From: Chrysochromulina parva
Lineage: Eukaryota; Haptophyta; Prymnesiales; Chrysochromulinaceae
Direction: 5' to 3'
Length of the DNA stretch: 26,701 bases
NCBI GenBank assembly: GCA_002887195.1
Contig: PJAB01000438.1
Location: forward strand, 1-26,701
Shown here: piece by piece, positions 7,772 to 17,900 of the stretch
Layout of the letters: the number at the start of each line of letters is the position of its first letter
Numbering within the stretch: position 1 is the stretch's first letter
Notes under the pieces: model-generated
What the model was told of the DNA's origin: nothing
Database searches by the model: none
The model's input: only the letters and a program-made list of their open reading frames with translations
Translations under genes and position numbers: made by a program

Positions 7772-10266
7772 TCACATCGCACTCTCCGCTCCCGCCATCT
7801 CATTCTCCTTGGTCGTCGCTTTCACCTCCGCGATCAGTCGGCGCGTTGCCGCGCCCACGTCCTGGAGGAGAGCCGGCGCCGCCTCGCGCAGCTGCCCGAG
7901 GACCGAGCTCGCTCCCTTGGCCCTCTCGCTCGCCTCCCTCGCCAAGGTCTCAGAGGCGGCTCGCGCATGCTCGCCCGCGCCGCGCGCCCAGCTGCCCACC
8001 ACTGCACCCGTCGACCTGGCGGCGGAGACGAATGTACTGGCGACGCTACAGTCGTCGCTGGCCGCCTCGGCGGCTGCCTCGCACGCCTCCGCACGCGCCA
8101 ACGCCTGGCGAAGGCTGCGCGCGAGCAACCCTTTCTCGTCCGCAGCCGAGCGCTCGGCCACCCGAAGTGCGTCGTCCCGCTCCCTTAGCTCGCGCTCCCT
8201 TAGCTCTGCAAGGGCTTGCGCCTGAATGAGCTGCCCTCGCACCTCTGCCAGTGCGTTCTCGTAGCGCGCAGTCAGCATCGCCTTCTCATGCCCGAGCTTC
8301 CCCAACTGCTGCCGTGCGAGCTCCAGCTGCCGGCTGGCTGATAGGTCAGTGCCGGTGGCCCAGCGCACAGCGTGAGGCGCCATCGCGGCGCCCAGCGCGA
8401 GCAGGAGCACCAGCAACGTGCGTGCGGCGAGCTTGGGCGGCACACCGAGCGCTAGGCACACCTCCGCCGCCGTTGATCGCAAGCCTGCCGCCCGCCGTTG
8501 AATCCCGTGCACCCCGCGCGCGGCGCGCGAAACCACCGCTTTGGCAGCCAGCGCCGCTGCGGTCGTGGAGCGACGCGAGAGGGGCCGTGAAGCTCGCCAG
8601 ATCTCATACCTATTGAGGGAGGCAATCAGATGCTATCAGAGGCAATTAATTAGAGGCAATCAGGGCCGTGAGCTCGCCAGATCTCGTACTTGGAGCGCGC
8701 GGCCATTTTAAGGTCGTGCCACTGGCCCGACCACATGAGCAGGTTGCGCAGCGCGGGCAGGTCCGAGTGCGCCGGCTCTGAGGAGAGCGCGTCGCCCCAT
8801 GGGTACTTGCGTAGGTAGACCTGATGCCCGGCGTCGAGAAATGCGTCGGTCGAGCCGATCACGGCCCACGGCTGCTGGTATTCACACTTATCCTGCGCCT
8901 CCATGGAGCGGATGACACCCTGGTCGAAGGCGTACGCCTCGATGCCCTCCCGCTGCAGCGTCTCGCGCAGCTGCTGCTTAAACTCCTCCTTCTCCTTGGT
9001 GGTCATCGTGTCGGACTTGGCGATGATCGGCACGATGTTCACCTTCTTGTGCAGCGCGCGCATGAAGGCGATGTCCATGTGCTTGAGACGATGCGGCGCG
9101 ATGAAGTACAGGCACACGTGTACGAGCGGGTCCTGCAGCCGCAGTCGCTCTGCGTCGCGAGGCGACCACGAAGATTCCGCTCGCAGCTGGCGCTCGAAGA
9201 GGCCGTCAATGTACTGCTCGACGACGTCAAACGACTCCTGGGCGTCGAGCGACTCGCCGTAGCCGGGCGTGTCGACGAGGGTGACCTGCAGCTCGTGCTT
9301 GCCCACCGTGATCGAGAAGGGGTCGAAGGCCTTGATGCACACCGTCGCGCTCGTGAGCGCGCGCCGGCTTCGTCGACTGCGTCGCTCAATGGTGTCGTCG
9401 TCGTCGTCGGCGCCGTCGTCGTCGGCGCCACCCGGGCCGCCTGCCGGCTCGTCGGAGGCGCGGCGCATCTGCTTGAGTTGGATGTGCACTGCGTCGCACT
9501 CGCTCTGCAGGATGCTCGCCTCGAGCTGTCGCTCCGCCGCCGCCACGAAGTCGGCCTGGTCGGCCGCTCGCTTCATCTCGAGTCGCCTCCCGCGGCAGCA
9601 CTCGCGCAGTGAGCGCAGCTCGTTGCGCTGGCGCTCGTCGGCGGCCGAGAGCTCCTTGAGCTTGGCGCCGAGCGCCGCCATCGACTGGCCCATCTGCTCG
9701 ATCTCCGCCTGCTTGGCACTCGCCCTTGTGTACTGCGCCTTCTCGACCGCCGCCTGCAGCTCGCGCTCGGCCGCGTTGCGCTGCGCGCCCGCCTCGGCGA
9801 GCTGGCGGCGCGTCTCGATCTCGATGGCCGTCTCCTTGCGCTCGAAGAGGGCAAAAGAGGCCTCGTCGTCTTTGAATGACTGGAAGAAGGATTCGAGCAG
9901 CGTCGTCTTGCCGAGGCCTGCCTCGCCCACCACCATCAGGTTGAAGGACTCCATCGCAGGCTCACGCAGCGTCTTGGGTTCGGTGATGCGACCATGGTAC
10001 GGATCGTGGTGCGGCGTGCTGCCGCTGCGCGGGGAGGCGACGTTCGCCGAGTAAGCCGCCTTCATCGTGCGGTACTCGATGCCGATCGAGCCATCAGGCA
10101 CCAGATCGTCACCGCCCTGCCCAGTCTCACCGCCGCCGGTAGTGGTGGACGCCAAGTCCCATTCATGATCCGCTTCCCATGTCTCGAGCGGGAGTCCTGA
10201 GGCACCCGAGGCACCCGAGAGGTGGCGGAACGAGTCGGACAGCTGCTCGCTGCCTCTGGATTCCAT
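7772..10266 (-). CDS. Septin GTPase with coiled-coil insertion in the G domain and membrane-anchored coiled-coil tail
   Basis: Exons 10266-8690 and 8609-7772 join in phase 2 (AA + G) to give 804 residues. Septin hallmarks: P-loop GEAGLGKTT (114-122), G3 DTPGYGE (332-338), G4 AKSD (416-419), LHKKVNIVPIIAKSD, and a septin unique element starting YPWG (488) and ending in SKYEIWRA (525-532). Between the P-loop and G3, where septins have only switch I, a coiled coil of about 130 residues (roughly 137-265) and an acidic run (281-291) are inserted. Exon 2 adds an Ala/Arg-rich stretch, one membrane helix (LLVLLLALGAAMAPHAV, about 591-606) and a long coiled coil. Septins form filaments at membranes and division sites. 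The second exon has no early in-frame ATG, which favours one gene over two. Intron retention would stop at 8650 and give a 538-residue form without the anchor. Confidence 0.82.
8610..8689 (-). other. Inferred 80-nt septin intron formed by tandem duplication
   Basis: On the minus strand the donor is TCCAA|GTACGAG and the acceptor CAATAG|GTATGAG. The first ~29 nt of the intron repeat the first ~30 nt of the next exon (GTATGAGATCTGGCGAGC and onward) with one substitution and one indel, at a spacing of exactly 80 nt, the intron length. Splicing gives KYEIWRA once, intact. The rest of the intron holds three copies of (G)ATTGCCTC and ends in a pyrimidine-rich tract. Confidence 0.8.
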
Positions 10267-10629
10267 GCTGTCGCCGCTTTTCCCACGAAAGGCTGGACGG
10301 AGGGTTGATTACTTCTGCCAGTTCTGCAGCTTTGCAAAGTTCGATCGCTTCGGACCCCACAGGGCCTCCTTCGCATGGACGGAGGTGTGACCGATGGGGT
10401 TGAAATCGTACCAGGGTCCACACAATGTAGATATGGCGAGGCAACCACCTAACCCGTTAATTTCAGTCAGAACTGGAACATCGGATCTACGCGAATGTCA
10501 GTTATTGTGCGTCGTGTGGTTGTGACCTACTAGTACTAATCTCCAGCTACTCTGCAAGCAGATCAATCCCGTCGCTCGCGTATCGCTCGCGTTAACGCTG
10601 CGATTCCGGCGTCCGTGCGTCTCGCAGCG
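10267..10629. other. Intergenic region upstream of the septin gene
   Basis: The 363 bp between the septin start and the 3' end of the next minus-strand gene hold no recognised gene, RNA or pentamer array. It should contain the septin promoter; no clear TATA-like box was identified. Confidence 0.5.
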
Positions 10630-12579
10630 TCAGCGGCACCTCCAGCTCTCTAGTGGCGGCACCACCTCCATAGCCTGAGAGCACACCTTGGGGTTGGGTT
10701 TGGGGTTGGGCAGGCCCGGTGCCCTCTTGGGCTGGAGACCAGGCTGGACTCGGGGCTGGAGCGGTGCGTCGTCGTAAAAGTCGTCCTCGTTGCCGATGCG
10801 GCAGACCTCAAAGGCGACACGGACGTCGACGTCCTCGCTCGCGCGCTGGGCGACAGGCGCCGTCGACAATGCCCCGTCACTGCCAGGGCTGCCTTGCCTG
10901 CCGGGGCTGCCTTGCCTGCCAGGGCTGCCTTGCCTGCCTGGGCTGCCTTGCCTGCCGGGGCTGCCTCGCAAGCTGCCTGGTCGGCCGGGGCTGTTCGGGC
11001 GCGAGTGCATAGTGGGAGTTAGTACCTGGGTTGGTACGTCGATCAGCTCGCGGTCGGGCAGCCCGCTATCGAGGCACACGTGGCGGAAAACGTTCGTGTA
11101 GTACGAGGTGACGATACGAAGATCCGTCGAGATCGTGAAGCGCTTCGTAAAGCGCAGCGTAGCGGCGACACGCGGCGGGTGGAGCCGCTCGGGCATCTCG
11201 GCGAGCTTGGCGACACATTTCGCGGCCAGCTCGTCGTACGTCTTCAGTTTCGTCAACGGCAAGGGCATCTTTGCGAGATCGAGCCGATTGATACGAGGCT
11301 TGAGGAGCTCGCTCGCGCGCGCCTCCGTGTAGCACCAACCGCTCTGCTCGTACGTAGTCATCTCGGCGGGCGCGTCGGCCGGCAGTGCCGTATGCATCCA
11401 GATGAGCGTATGCGCGTGCCCGTACCACACCTTCGATGCCTCGAGCCCACGCAGGTAGAGAACCTTCTGTTTGGGCGAGCGCGCAGCGTGGCGTACTGGC
11501 TTGGGCTGGTAGAGCGACGGCCAGTCCCAAAACAGGGCGAATTCCACCGCATCGAGGCCGAGGGGGGCGAAGATGAGCGCGCGCAGCCCGCTCGCAGAGC
11601 ACTTGTTCTCCAGGTACAGTCGGCACGCCGCGCCTACTCGCTCCAGATGGAAGCAGTTCGGGTCGGGCTCGAACGTGGACAGCCAGCGGCAACTAACGGA
11701 CACGAAGAGCTTACCGAAGCGGCGCGTCGCCTCTGGCGCACCGACGAGGGCCTTGAGCCCGTCGTAGATGCCCTGCAGCTCGCCCGCTGTCCAGAAGCGC
11801 TTATGCGGGATGTCCTGCCGGCACATGAGCTTCTGCCCATCGGCAGCGCACGCAGCGACATACGAGCCACGCACGGCGGCCACCGCGCCCGTCGACACCG
11901 ATTCGATGAGCGCATCCACATCGAAATAGTCGCGATGGCGTAGCCGGGCGAAGATCTTCGATTGGTGGTAGAAGCGCTGAACAAGCGCCGCCGCCGATGA
12001 CTGGGCACGAAAGAGCGCCTCTTCCTCGGCTACCCTCGCGCGCCGCTGTTGCTCGAGCTCCGCCCGTCGTTGCGCCGCTGACGCCGCCTCCGCTGCTGCT
12101 GCCGCCTCCGCTGCCGCAGCCTCTGCCGCCTCTGCCACCGCCGCCGCTGCGGACGCCGCCGCCGCCGCTGCCGCCTCCGCTGCTGCCGCCTCTGCCGCCT
12201 CTGCCGCCTCTGCCACCGCCGCTGCTGCCTCTGCTGCCGTCAGATGAGGCTGATGTCGCCTCTGGTGCCCAAGCTCACGCCGCCGTCTGGGCGACACGCG
12301 CCCGGGAGAGAGAGGCCATCCCATCGTCTCGTCCAAGTTGGGCGGGCGCGCCGTCGGCAGGCACAGCTCGTAAGCACGCTCCAGCTTCGCCTTCTTCTGC
12401 TTCTCCAGCTCCATCGCCTTGCGCTGCGCCTCCTTGCTGCTGCGTGAGGAGGCGGACCTAGTGGACCGAGGTTGGCGCGAGCTGGTGGACGGTGAGGAGA
12501 TGAAGTTACGCGTCGGTGTCCTGCAGGGCCTCGAGCTAGGCTTCTTGGGCGCCGCGGCCACTGTCATCGACTGCCACAT
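10630..12579 (-). CDS. Unidentified protein: Ala-rich helix, IQ-like motif, TIR-reminiscent core, GSPGRQ repeat tail
   Basis: One 649-residue frame starting at ATG 12579 (MWQSMTV). The N-terminus is basic and Ser-rich. Residues 114-190 are an Ala/Glu tract, then Arg/Gln-rich, probably a long helix or coiled coil. SAAALVQRFYHQSKIFARLR (195-214) resembles an IQ motif. The core, residues about 285-425, has the order FVSVSCRWL, PDPNCFHLERV, FALFWDWPSLYQ, a run of hydrophobic strands, then YEQSGWCYTEA. This layout recalls protist proteins of uncertain, possibly TIR-related, fold in which an acidic strand and a G-W-C-x-x-E motif recur; that link is inference. Residues about 535-565 are (GSPGRQ)n. 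The last part is Pro-rich. No function is assigned. It lies 132 bp downstream of the channel gene on the same strand. Confidence 0.65.
   Translation of the reverse strand: MWQSMTVAAAPKKPSSRPCRTPTRNFISSPSTSSRQPRSTRSASSRSSKEAQRKAMELEKQKKAKLERAYELCLPTARPPNLDETMGWPLSPGRVSPRRRRELGHQRRHQPHLTAAEAAAAVAEAAEAAEAAAAEAAAAAAASAAAAVAEAAEAAAAEAAAAAEAASAAQRRAELEQQRRARVAEEEALFRAQSSAAALVQRFYHQSKIFARLRHRDYFDVDALIESVSTGAVAAVRGSYVAACAADGQKLMCRQDIPHKRFWTAGELQGIYDGLKALVGAPEATRRFGKLFVSVSCRWLSTFEPDPNCFHLERVGAACRLYLENKCSASGLRALIFAPLGLDAVEFALFWDWPSLYQPKPVRHAARSPKQKVLYLRGLEASKVWYGHAHTLIWMHTALPADAPAEMTTYEQSGWCYTEARASELLKPRINRLDLAKMPLPLTKLKTYDELAAKCVAKLAEMPERLHPPRVAATLRFTKRFTISTDLRIVTSYYTNVFRHVCLDSGLPDRELIDVPTQVLTPTMHSRPNSPGRPGSLRGSPGRQGSPGRQGSPGRQGSPGRQGSPGSDGALSTAPVAQRASEDVDVRVAFEVCRIGNEDDFYDDAPLQPRVQPGLQPKRAPGLPNPKPNPKVCSQAMEVVPPLESWRCR
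10880..10969 (-). repeat. 18-bp minisatellite encoding GSPGRQ-type hexapeptides
   Basis: Five adjacent 18-bp units (plus-strand CTGCCAGGGCTGCCTTGC with minor variants) encode GRQGSP units. Gly occurs every third residue in places, which is collagen-like, but the tract is short. Confidence 0.9.
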
Positions 12580-12711
12580 CGTCAGTCCACCTCAAAATCG
12601 TGAAAAGTGACTGAAAAGTGCAATGTTTTTCTGTTTCATCGCCTGGTTCACATTTGCATGCACTCGCAAGCAAGTCAGTGAGCAAGATTACGAACAAGCA
12701 CCACTAAGCTG

Positions 12712-14454
12712 TTAACGCCAGCTTCTTGGTTGCTTGACCACTCCGCCAAAGCGTCGTGTCGATGCCCCCGAAGACGATGCGCGACGGGAAGACGCCGCGC
12801 CGGACGCGTCGTCCTGGGAGCTCGAGCTGCTGCGATGAGAACTCTGCACGCCCCCATGCACGCCTTCATCGATGGCGTTCGTGCTCGGTGGTGCCCCCTT
12901 GGTGCCTTGCCTGATTTGGATGCCTTGATCGGGGGGGTCGAGACTGGTTTCGGGGTTTGGATATTTGAGCATCATGGATTCGGGCCTTGCCTGATTTGGA
13001 TGTCTCGGAAGGAGCATTTGGGGTTCAGGCCTGGGAATGAGCGGCTTCGTCTTCATGAGGGCCACCTCCCTCTTCATCAGGCCGACAGTGGCTTGCATCT
13101 CGGAGACCATCTTCGCGAGCGAGCCGAGCTCGTCGACCTTGCCGAGGAGCTTCTCAAGTTTCGTCATCGCCTCGGCCGAAATCACAGCTTGCGGCTCGTC
13201 GGAGGCTGCGGGCGCCGTCGCGGGCGGCGCGGGAGACGGCGCGGTGGTCATTGCGGCCGCGGACAGCGCGGTCGGCTCGTCGACCACATCGTCATCCTCA
13301 TCCTCGCCGTCCCCTTTTCCGAAGCTGTCGAGCAGCACGGCCACCACCACGTTGAGCAGCACCACCTTCATCAAGATCCGGAAGGAATAGAAGTACGTGA
13401 GGACGATGGGGTCGTCGCCGCCGCCCGTCGAGGTGAGGCCAAAGATAAGCGGGCGCGCGACCGCCTCTGACCACGACTCGCCCGACTGCACTTGGAAGAG
13501 CGTGTACATGGCGCGCGAGAAGTTGCCGTAGTACTCAATCCCGTAGACGTATCCGCGCTTCGTCAAGCTCGTGATGACCAACGTGTCGTCCGTCACGTCA
13601 TCATACGTTTCGTAGGAGTCGCCCGCGCCAAAGCCGCGGAAGAGCTCGACGGCGAGGATGGCGTAGATGGCGAAGAAGATGAACATCACCACGAAGGCGT
13701 ACGAGACGGCCGGGATCGACTTGAGGATCGACACGATGATCTAGTTGAGCTCCTTGACACGCTTGAAGAGGCGGAAGACGCGGAAGGCGCGCATGAGCTT
13801 GAGCTTGTCAAACGGCGGCCCAAGAACGTTTGCCATCGTCGCCACGCCCACCGCCACAATAATGGTATCGAAGATGTTCCAACCAGTGATCCACTCTTTG
13901 ACAGGCCCGCCATAACCCCACACGTTGGCCCACAGCTCGAAGATGAAGATGATGTTGAAGAAGGTGTCGGCGCCGTACCACAATCCCGGGTATTGCAGAT
14001 CATTGGCGTCGGGATCGATCTCCTTCTCGACAATGTTGATCACGAAGTTTGCCATGATGATGAGCGCGACTGCCCCGGCGGTCACTGGGTGCTTGTAGAA
14101 GTCGTGCACCGCCTCTTGGAGGGGCAGCTGTTTCCCCGCGCCGAGCACGGAGCTTTCAATTCTCTGGGTGTCGTGGGCCACTTGGGTGATAACATCCAAG
14201 AATTCGGTCATCTTCAACACCTTCCTACCGGGGGGCAAGAACTCGTCGAGCATTTCGTCGCTGATCTTGACGCAGCAGTCGAGCTTGGGGTTGAACATCG
14301 TGACGAGTGCCTTGTGCAACTCGCTCCTCCCGATACCACCGCTCCGATTCGTATCAAACTTGCGGAAGAGCTTTTCTGCTTCGTGCACTTTCACGCTCAC
14401 TTCCTTTTTCCGCGCCGGCGTCGTAGGGCGTCTGGCCGCGGCCACGGACGCCAT
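12712..14454 (-). CDS. Single-domain voltage-gated cation channel with EF-hand (BacNav/EukCat-like), in-frame TAG
   Basis: The frame has 580 codons before its final TAA, including a TAG at codon 238 (13741-13743). The EF-hand loop DTNRSGGIGRSE is at residues 34-45. S1 (126-142), S2 (FFNIIFIFELWANVWGYG), S3 (WNIFDTIIVAVGV) and S4 (KLKLMRAFRVFRLFKRVK, basic every third residue) precede the TAG. After it come S5 (VSYAFVVMFIFFAIYAILAVELF), the pore TLFQVQSGESWSEAVARP (filter about 324-330, like LESWS of bacterial Nav channels) and S6 (LMKVVLLNVVVAVLLDSF). A coiled coil follows (ELGSLAKMVSEMQATVGL), then a Ser-rich tail. Four such subunits should form a Na+- or Ca2+-selective channel. The ATG at 14454 (MASVAAARRP) is preferred; an in-frame ATG at 14667 would add 71 atypical residues. 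Conservation on both sides of the TAG argues for recent loss, polymorphism, sequence error or readthrough. Confidence 0.85.
13741..13743 (-). other. In-frame TAG in the S4-S5 linker of the channel gene
   Basis: The minus strand reads GTC AAG GAG CTC AAC TAG ATC ATC GTG. Family sequences continue here without a break, usually with a basic or polar residue. One base change from AAG (Lys) or CAG (Gln) would produce it. The context after the stop (A) is not a known strong readthrough signal. Confidence 0.92.
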
Positions 14455-14909
14455 CTGGTGGCTAGGACGCTCACTCGAATCGCTGATGGGCGCGTGTGCC
14501 GCGTGCGCTCCTCGAGCAGCTGCTCGAGGCTCTCCTTCGAAAAGGAAATAGCCAATTCGTCCAAAGGCAAAAGCATGCAATGAAAGTAGGAACCTAGCTC
14601 TCACCCAACTTTCTTTCGCAGCACAAAGGGCGAGGTGTCGCTTTCTATGAGTCGACCCCAATCCCAAACATGGTTCTCGCCGACTAATTCACACTTATTC
14701 CTAAAACTGGAGTCAAGTCATTACAGTAGCAACAGACAACCAAACGATAGCCTATCGAATGTGCTCCGGAAGCCAGCAGGGGAGGACGGGAGTCGATGGA
14801 GATGCCTTGACTTGACTTGACTGAACTGAACTGAACTGAACTGAACTGTATTGGCTTGACTTGCCTGGAAAACTTGACTTGTCTTGTCTTGACTTTTCCG
14901 TAAGAGCGC
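14455..14909. other. Divergent intergenic region between the channel and WD-repeat genes
   Basis: This 455-bp stretch separates two divergent start codons. It holds the pentamer arrays at 14806-14894 near the plus-strand gene and one TGACTTGACTC unit on the minus strand near 14711-14721. The channel frame stays open upstream to 14667, but its composition there is unlike the rest of the protein and is judged 5' untranslated. Confidence 0.6.
14806..14894 (+). repeat. (CTTGA)3(CTGAA)5 array and further TTGAC/TTGTC units upstream of the WD-repeat gene
   Basis: Three CTTGA units run directly into five CTGAA units (14806-14845), followed after a gap by CTTGACTTG and ACTTGACTTGTCTTGTCTTG. The array ends about 15 bp before the ATG at 14910, so part of it may lie in the 5' UTR. 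Same order of units as at 5531-5574. Confidence 0.9.
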
Positions 14910-17900
14910 ATGGCTACCGGGCCAGATGAGGACGATTCGTCGGACTCGGACGACGACGCGCTCTCCCTCGCGACCTCGCTCAATTCCTCATTTTTGAGGG
15001 CACCTGCGCCGCCGCCGCCGCCGCCACCGGAAGACCCGCTCAAGCTCGTCGCGGTGCTCGGAGCCAATGGACTCTCACACCTTGCGGGTGCTGGCCGTGA
15101 GCGCTTGCTGCTGCGAAGCGGCGGCGTGGTCTGGACGCTCGGACCGTGCGACTCCGACCCGCCGCGCTTCTTGCCAGTCGGCGCCGCCGGTCGGCATGGC
15201 CCTGGTGGCGCGCCCGTCGAGGCGGCCGCCTGCAGCCCGGGAGGCTTGATTGTGCTCGCGCACGCTGCCGGGGCGGGCAAGCCTGCGTCGCTGACCGTGT
15301 GGAGCGCGCCGGCGCTCGGGCTACAGACGCCGCGCTGCCTCGCCAGCATACCCATCGGACGCGCTCTCGGGGGGGGCGGCGCATCCGCCGTCGGCTTCGC
15401 TGGCGGTACTGGCGTCCCCTTCGTGTGGGTCGCCTCAAAGGCGGGCCGCGGCGCGGGCGTGCTCGTCTTCGATTGGCGGAGCGCGTACGAGCAGGCCGAG
15501 GCGGAGCAGACCGAGGTGGTGAGCGGCGGTGCGCTCGTGGCCGAATGGACACCCGGCGGTCCTGGCCGCGTCGTGCACCACGTCATCAGCGACGGCGGCG
15601 CCGCTGACGTGATTGCATGCGGTGCATCCTTCCTGTGCTTTCTCTCTCTCGAACGCTCCTACAACCCCTTCGCGACGCTGTCCGAACGGGCGGCCGCCAT
15701 GGCGGGCGCGTCGTCGGCCACGGACAAGCGCACGCTCGCCGCCGGCGTCGACGGCGGCGTCGTGCCCGGCGGTATGTCCTCCACTTGGAGGCCTAACGCA
15801 CCTTGGGACACTTCGGTGCGTGTTCCTCAGCAGCGCGCCATCGGCGCCGGCGGGGCCGACGGCCTGGGCGGCGGATTCCGATGGGGCGGCGAGTACGAGG
15901 ACGACGCGGAGGCGACGCTCGAACGCGCAGCGATGCCGCCACCCTCGACGCAGGCTCGACTCCTTCTGGATGCAGCCCACGCCGGCGGCCGCGGCGGCGT
16001 TGGCGTCGCAGTCGGCTCTGCTGCGGCGGAGGCCGCGACTGGCACGGTAGTGCTGGCGAGCACGGCGGGTGCGCCCCATGGCAGTGCACTCGGAAGCCAC
16101 GTGCGCGCGGCGGTACTCCGTCCCACGTTCGCGCCGCACGGCGACATCGCCGCTCTGAAACCACTGCACTGCCTGGCGTGTGAGCCTTGCGTGGGGGGCT
16201 CGGGGGCGGTGCCTGCACCGACGGCGGCGGTGACCAGCGAGAGCGTGGCCGAAGCAGCACGCAGCCGGCGCGTGCTCGCGGGTGCGCTCGACGGGACAGT
16301 GCTCGAGGCGGCGCGCGGCCGCCTCGTAACCGTCGCTTGGGCTGCTCATAAGGGCGTCGTGAGTGCCGTCACCTATGCCGGCGGCGGTCGTCTGGCCCTC
16401 GCTGCGACTGTCGGTGAGGATGGGTACCTTCGGCTTTGGGCGCTCGGGGCGGCACGGGTGTCCTCGGCACAGCAGCGTCACGACGAGGACGCCGCTCGCC
16501 GTGGCCGGCCAACCAGCCGTCTTGGCTCACGCGATGCCACCCCGAAGCGCGGCGACAGCGGAGGCGCTTCCGCACCGCCAACGGCCACCGCAACGCCGCA
16601 GCTGCTGGCGCAGTGGGACATGCGCGCCACCGGACTTGGCGGCCCCGCATCCGGCCTGGCCGGCGCCAGCGGTAGCGTCGCGGCCGCCTCCTCGCTTGCG
16701 TGGGCGTCCGGTCGAGTTGACTTGCGCCGCGTCGCTCGAGCATGCCTCGCGTGCGTACCGTGCACCGCAGATGGCGCAGCCTTTGACCTCGTTCTGCAGT
16801 GCGGTGCCGGCGTGCATGCAATCACCGTGCGTCTGCCGACGAAGGCCACTCGCGTCAATGAGAACGGTCGGGGGAACGGCCGCGTCTATTCGCGTGAGCT
16901 CGATGGAGGGCCTCTCTCGCAACTGTCGGGCTCAATCGCGCAGAGCGGCGGCGGCGGCGGCGGCGGCAGCAGTGGCGGCAGGACCAATCCCACCGGGCCC
17001 CCGGCCGCTGCCGCCCGAGCAGCCATCAGTAACGCAGAGGAGGTCCCGTGGTATTCGCGAGGCCTGCACGAGCTCCACGGCCCTCCGCGGGAGAGCTTAT
17101 TGCTGCCCGACGGCTGCGTGGCGGATGGACGAGCGCGAGTGCTCACCCAAGGTCACCGTACGCCTGTCCATCTCCTTCTCGTCCATCCGCACACGCAGGC
17201 TGTGCTGACCGTCGATGCGCTGCACGTGAGCGTCTATGACCTCTTGCCGGCGGGGGTGTCTCTTGCCGCGTGCCCGCGCGTCTCGGCGCGCTTACCGCCA
17301 GACGAAACGCCGAGCTGCGCCGCCATCGCACAGGCGGGTGACCGTTGGGCCATCGGACTGAGCGGTGGCGCAATCCTGCTTCTCGAAGAAGCCCCGTCGC
17401 GACCACATGGCGCAATCTTCACGCGGCTCGAGCGCCCCCCGGTGGCGAGTGGTCCACCGCCTGGCCCACGGCCGCTCCCGACGCTCCTGACCCACCCGCT
17501 CGATCCGCCCACCGCCCTGCTCGCCTCAAGCACGAATCCCGAGTTCTTCCACCCAACAGCCCCTTCACATCCGCTCGAGCTGGACGACGCGACGTGCCTC
17601 GACGAGCGTTCCGGCGAGCTGCCCGCCGGCTCGGCCGAGTTTCGTCAGTGGAGCTCCAGGGTGCCAGCCTCGTCGTCCGGAGTTTCGTCAGTGGCTTCGT
17701 CGTCCGCGTCGGTAGGCGCGCCGACTACATCGACGGCGGGGGCGACTGCAAGCCGCTCGACAGCCGCTCGGAAGCCGGTGCGCGCTCCCGACCGGAGCGT
17801 GGTGACGATCGCTTTCAATGCGGAGGGGACGATGCTCGCGTACGCATGCATGGACCATGTGGTGGGGTGCCATACGCTACCCCTGACCCACGCGCAACGC

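Noticed and set aside
7417..8229. Plus-strand 270-codon frame
   Set aside because: It is antisense to the second septin exon. Its product is a Ser/Pro/Arg low-complexity string, while the minus strand gives a membrane helix and coiled coil in frame with the septin.
13741..13743. TAG reassigned as a sense codon
   Set aside because: The VDE-like gene ends in TAG exactly where the family C-terminus is expected, so a reassigned code is unlikely.
13741..13758. Tiny 18-nt intron (GTCAAG...CTAG) that would remove the TAG
   Set aside because: Far too short for spliceosomal removal, and it would delete conserved S4-S5 linker residues.
13492..14583. Plus-strand 363-codon frame
   Set aside because: Antisense to the voltage-sensor and EF-hand part of the channel; His/Asp/Val-rich shadow without motifs.
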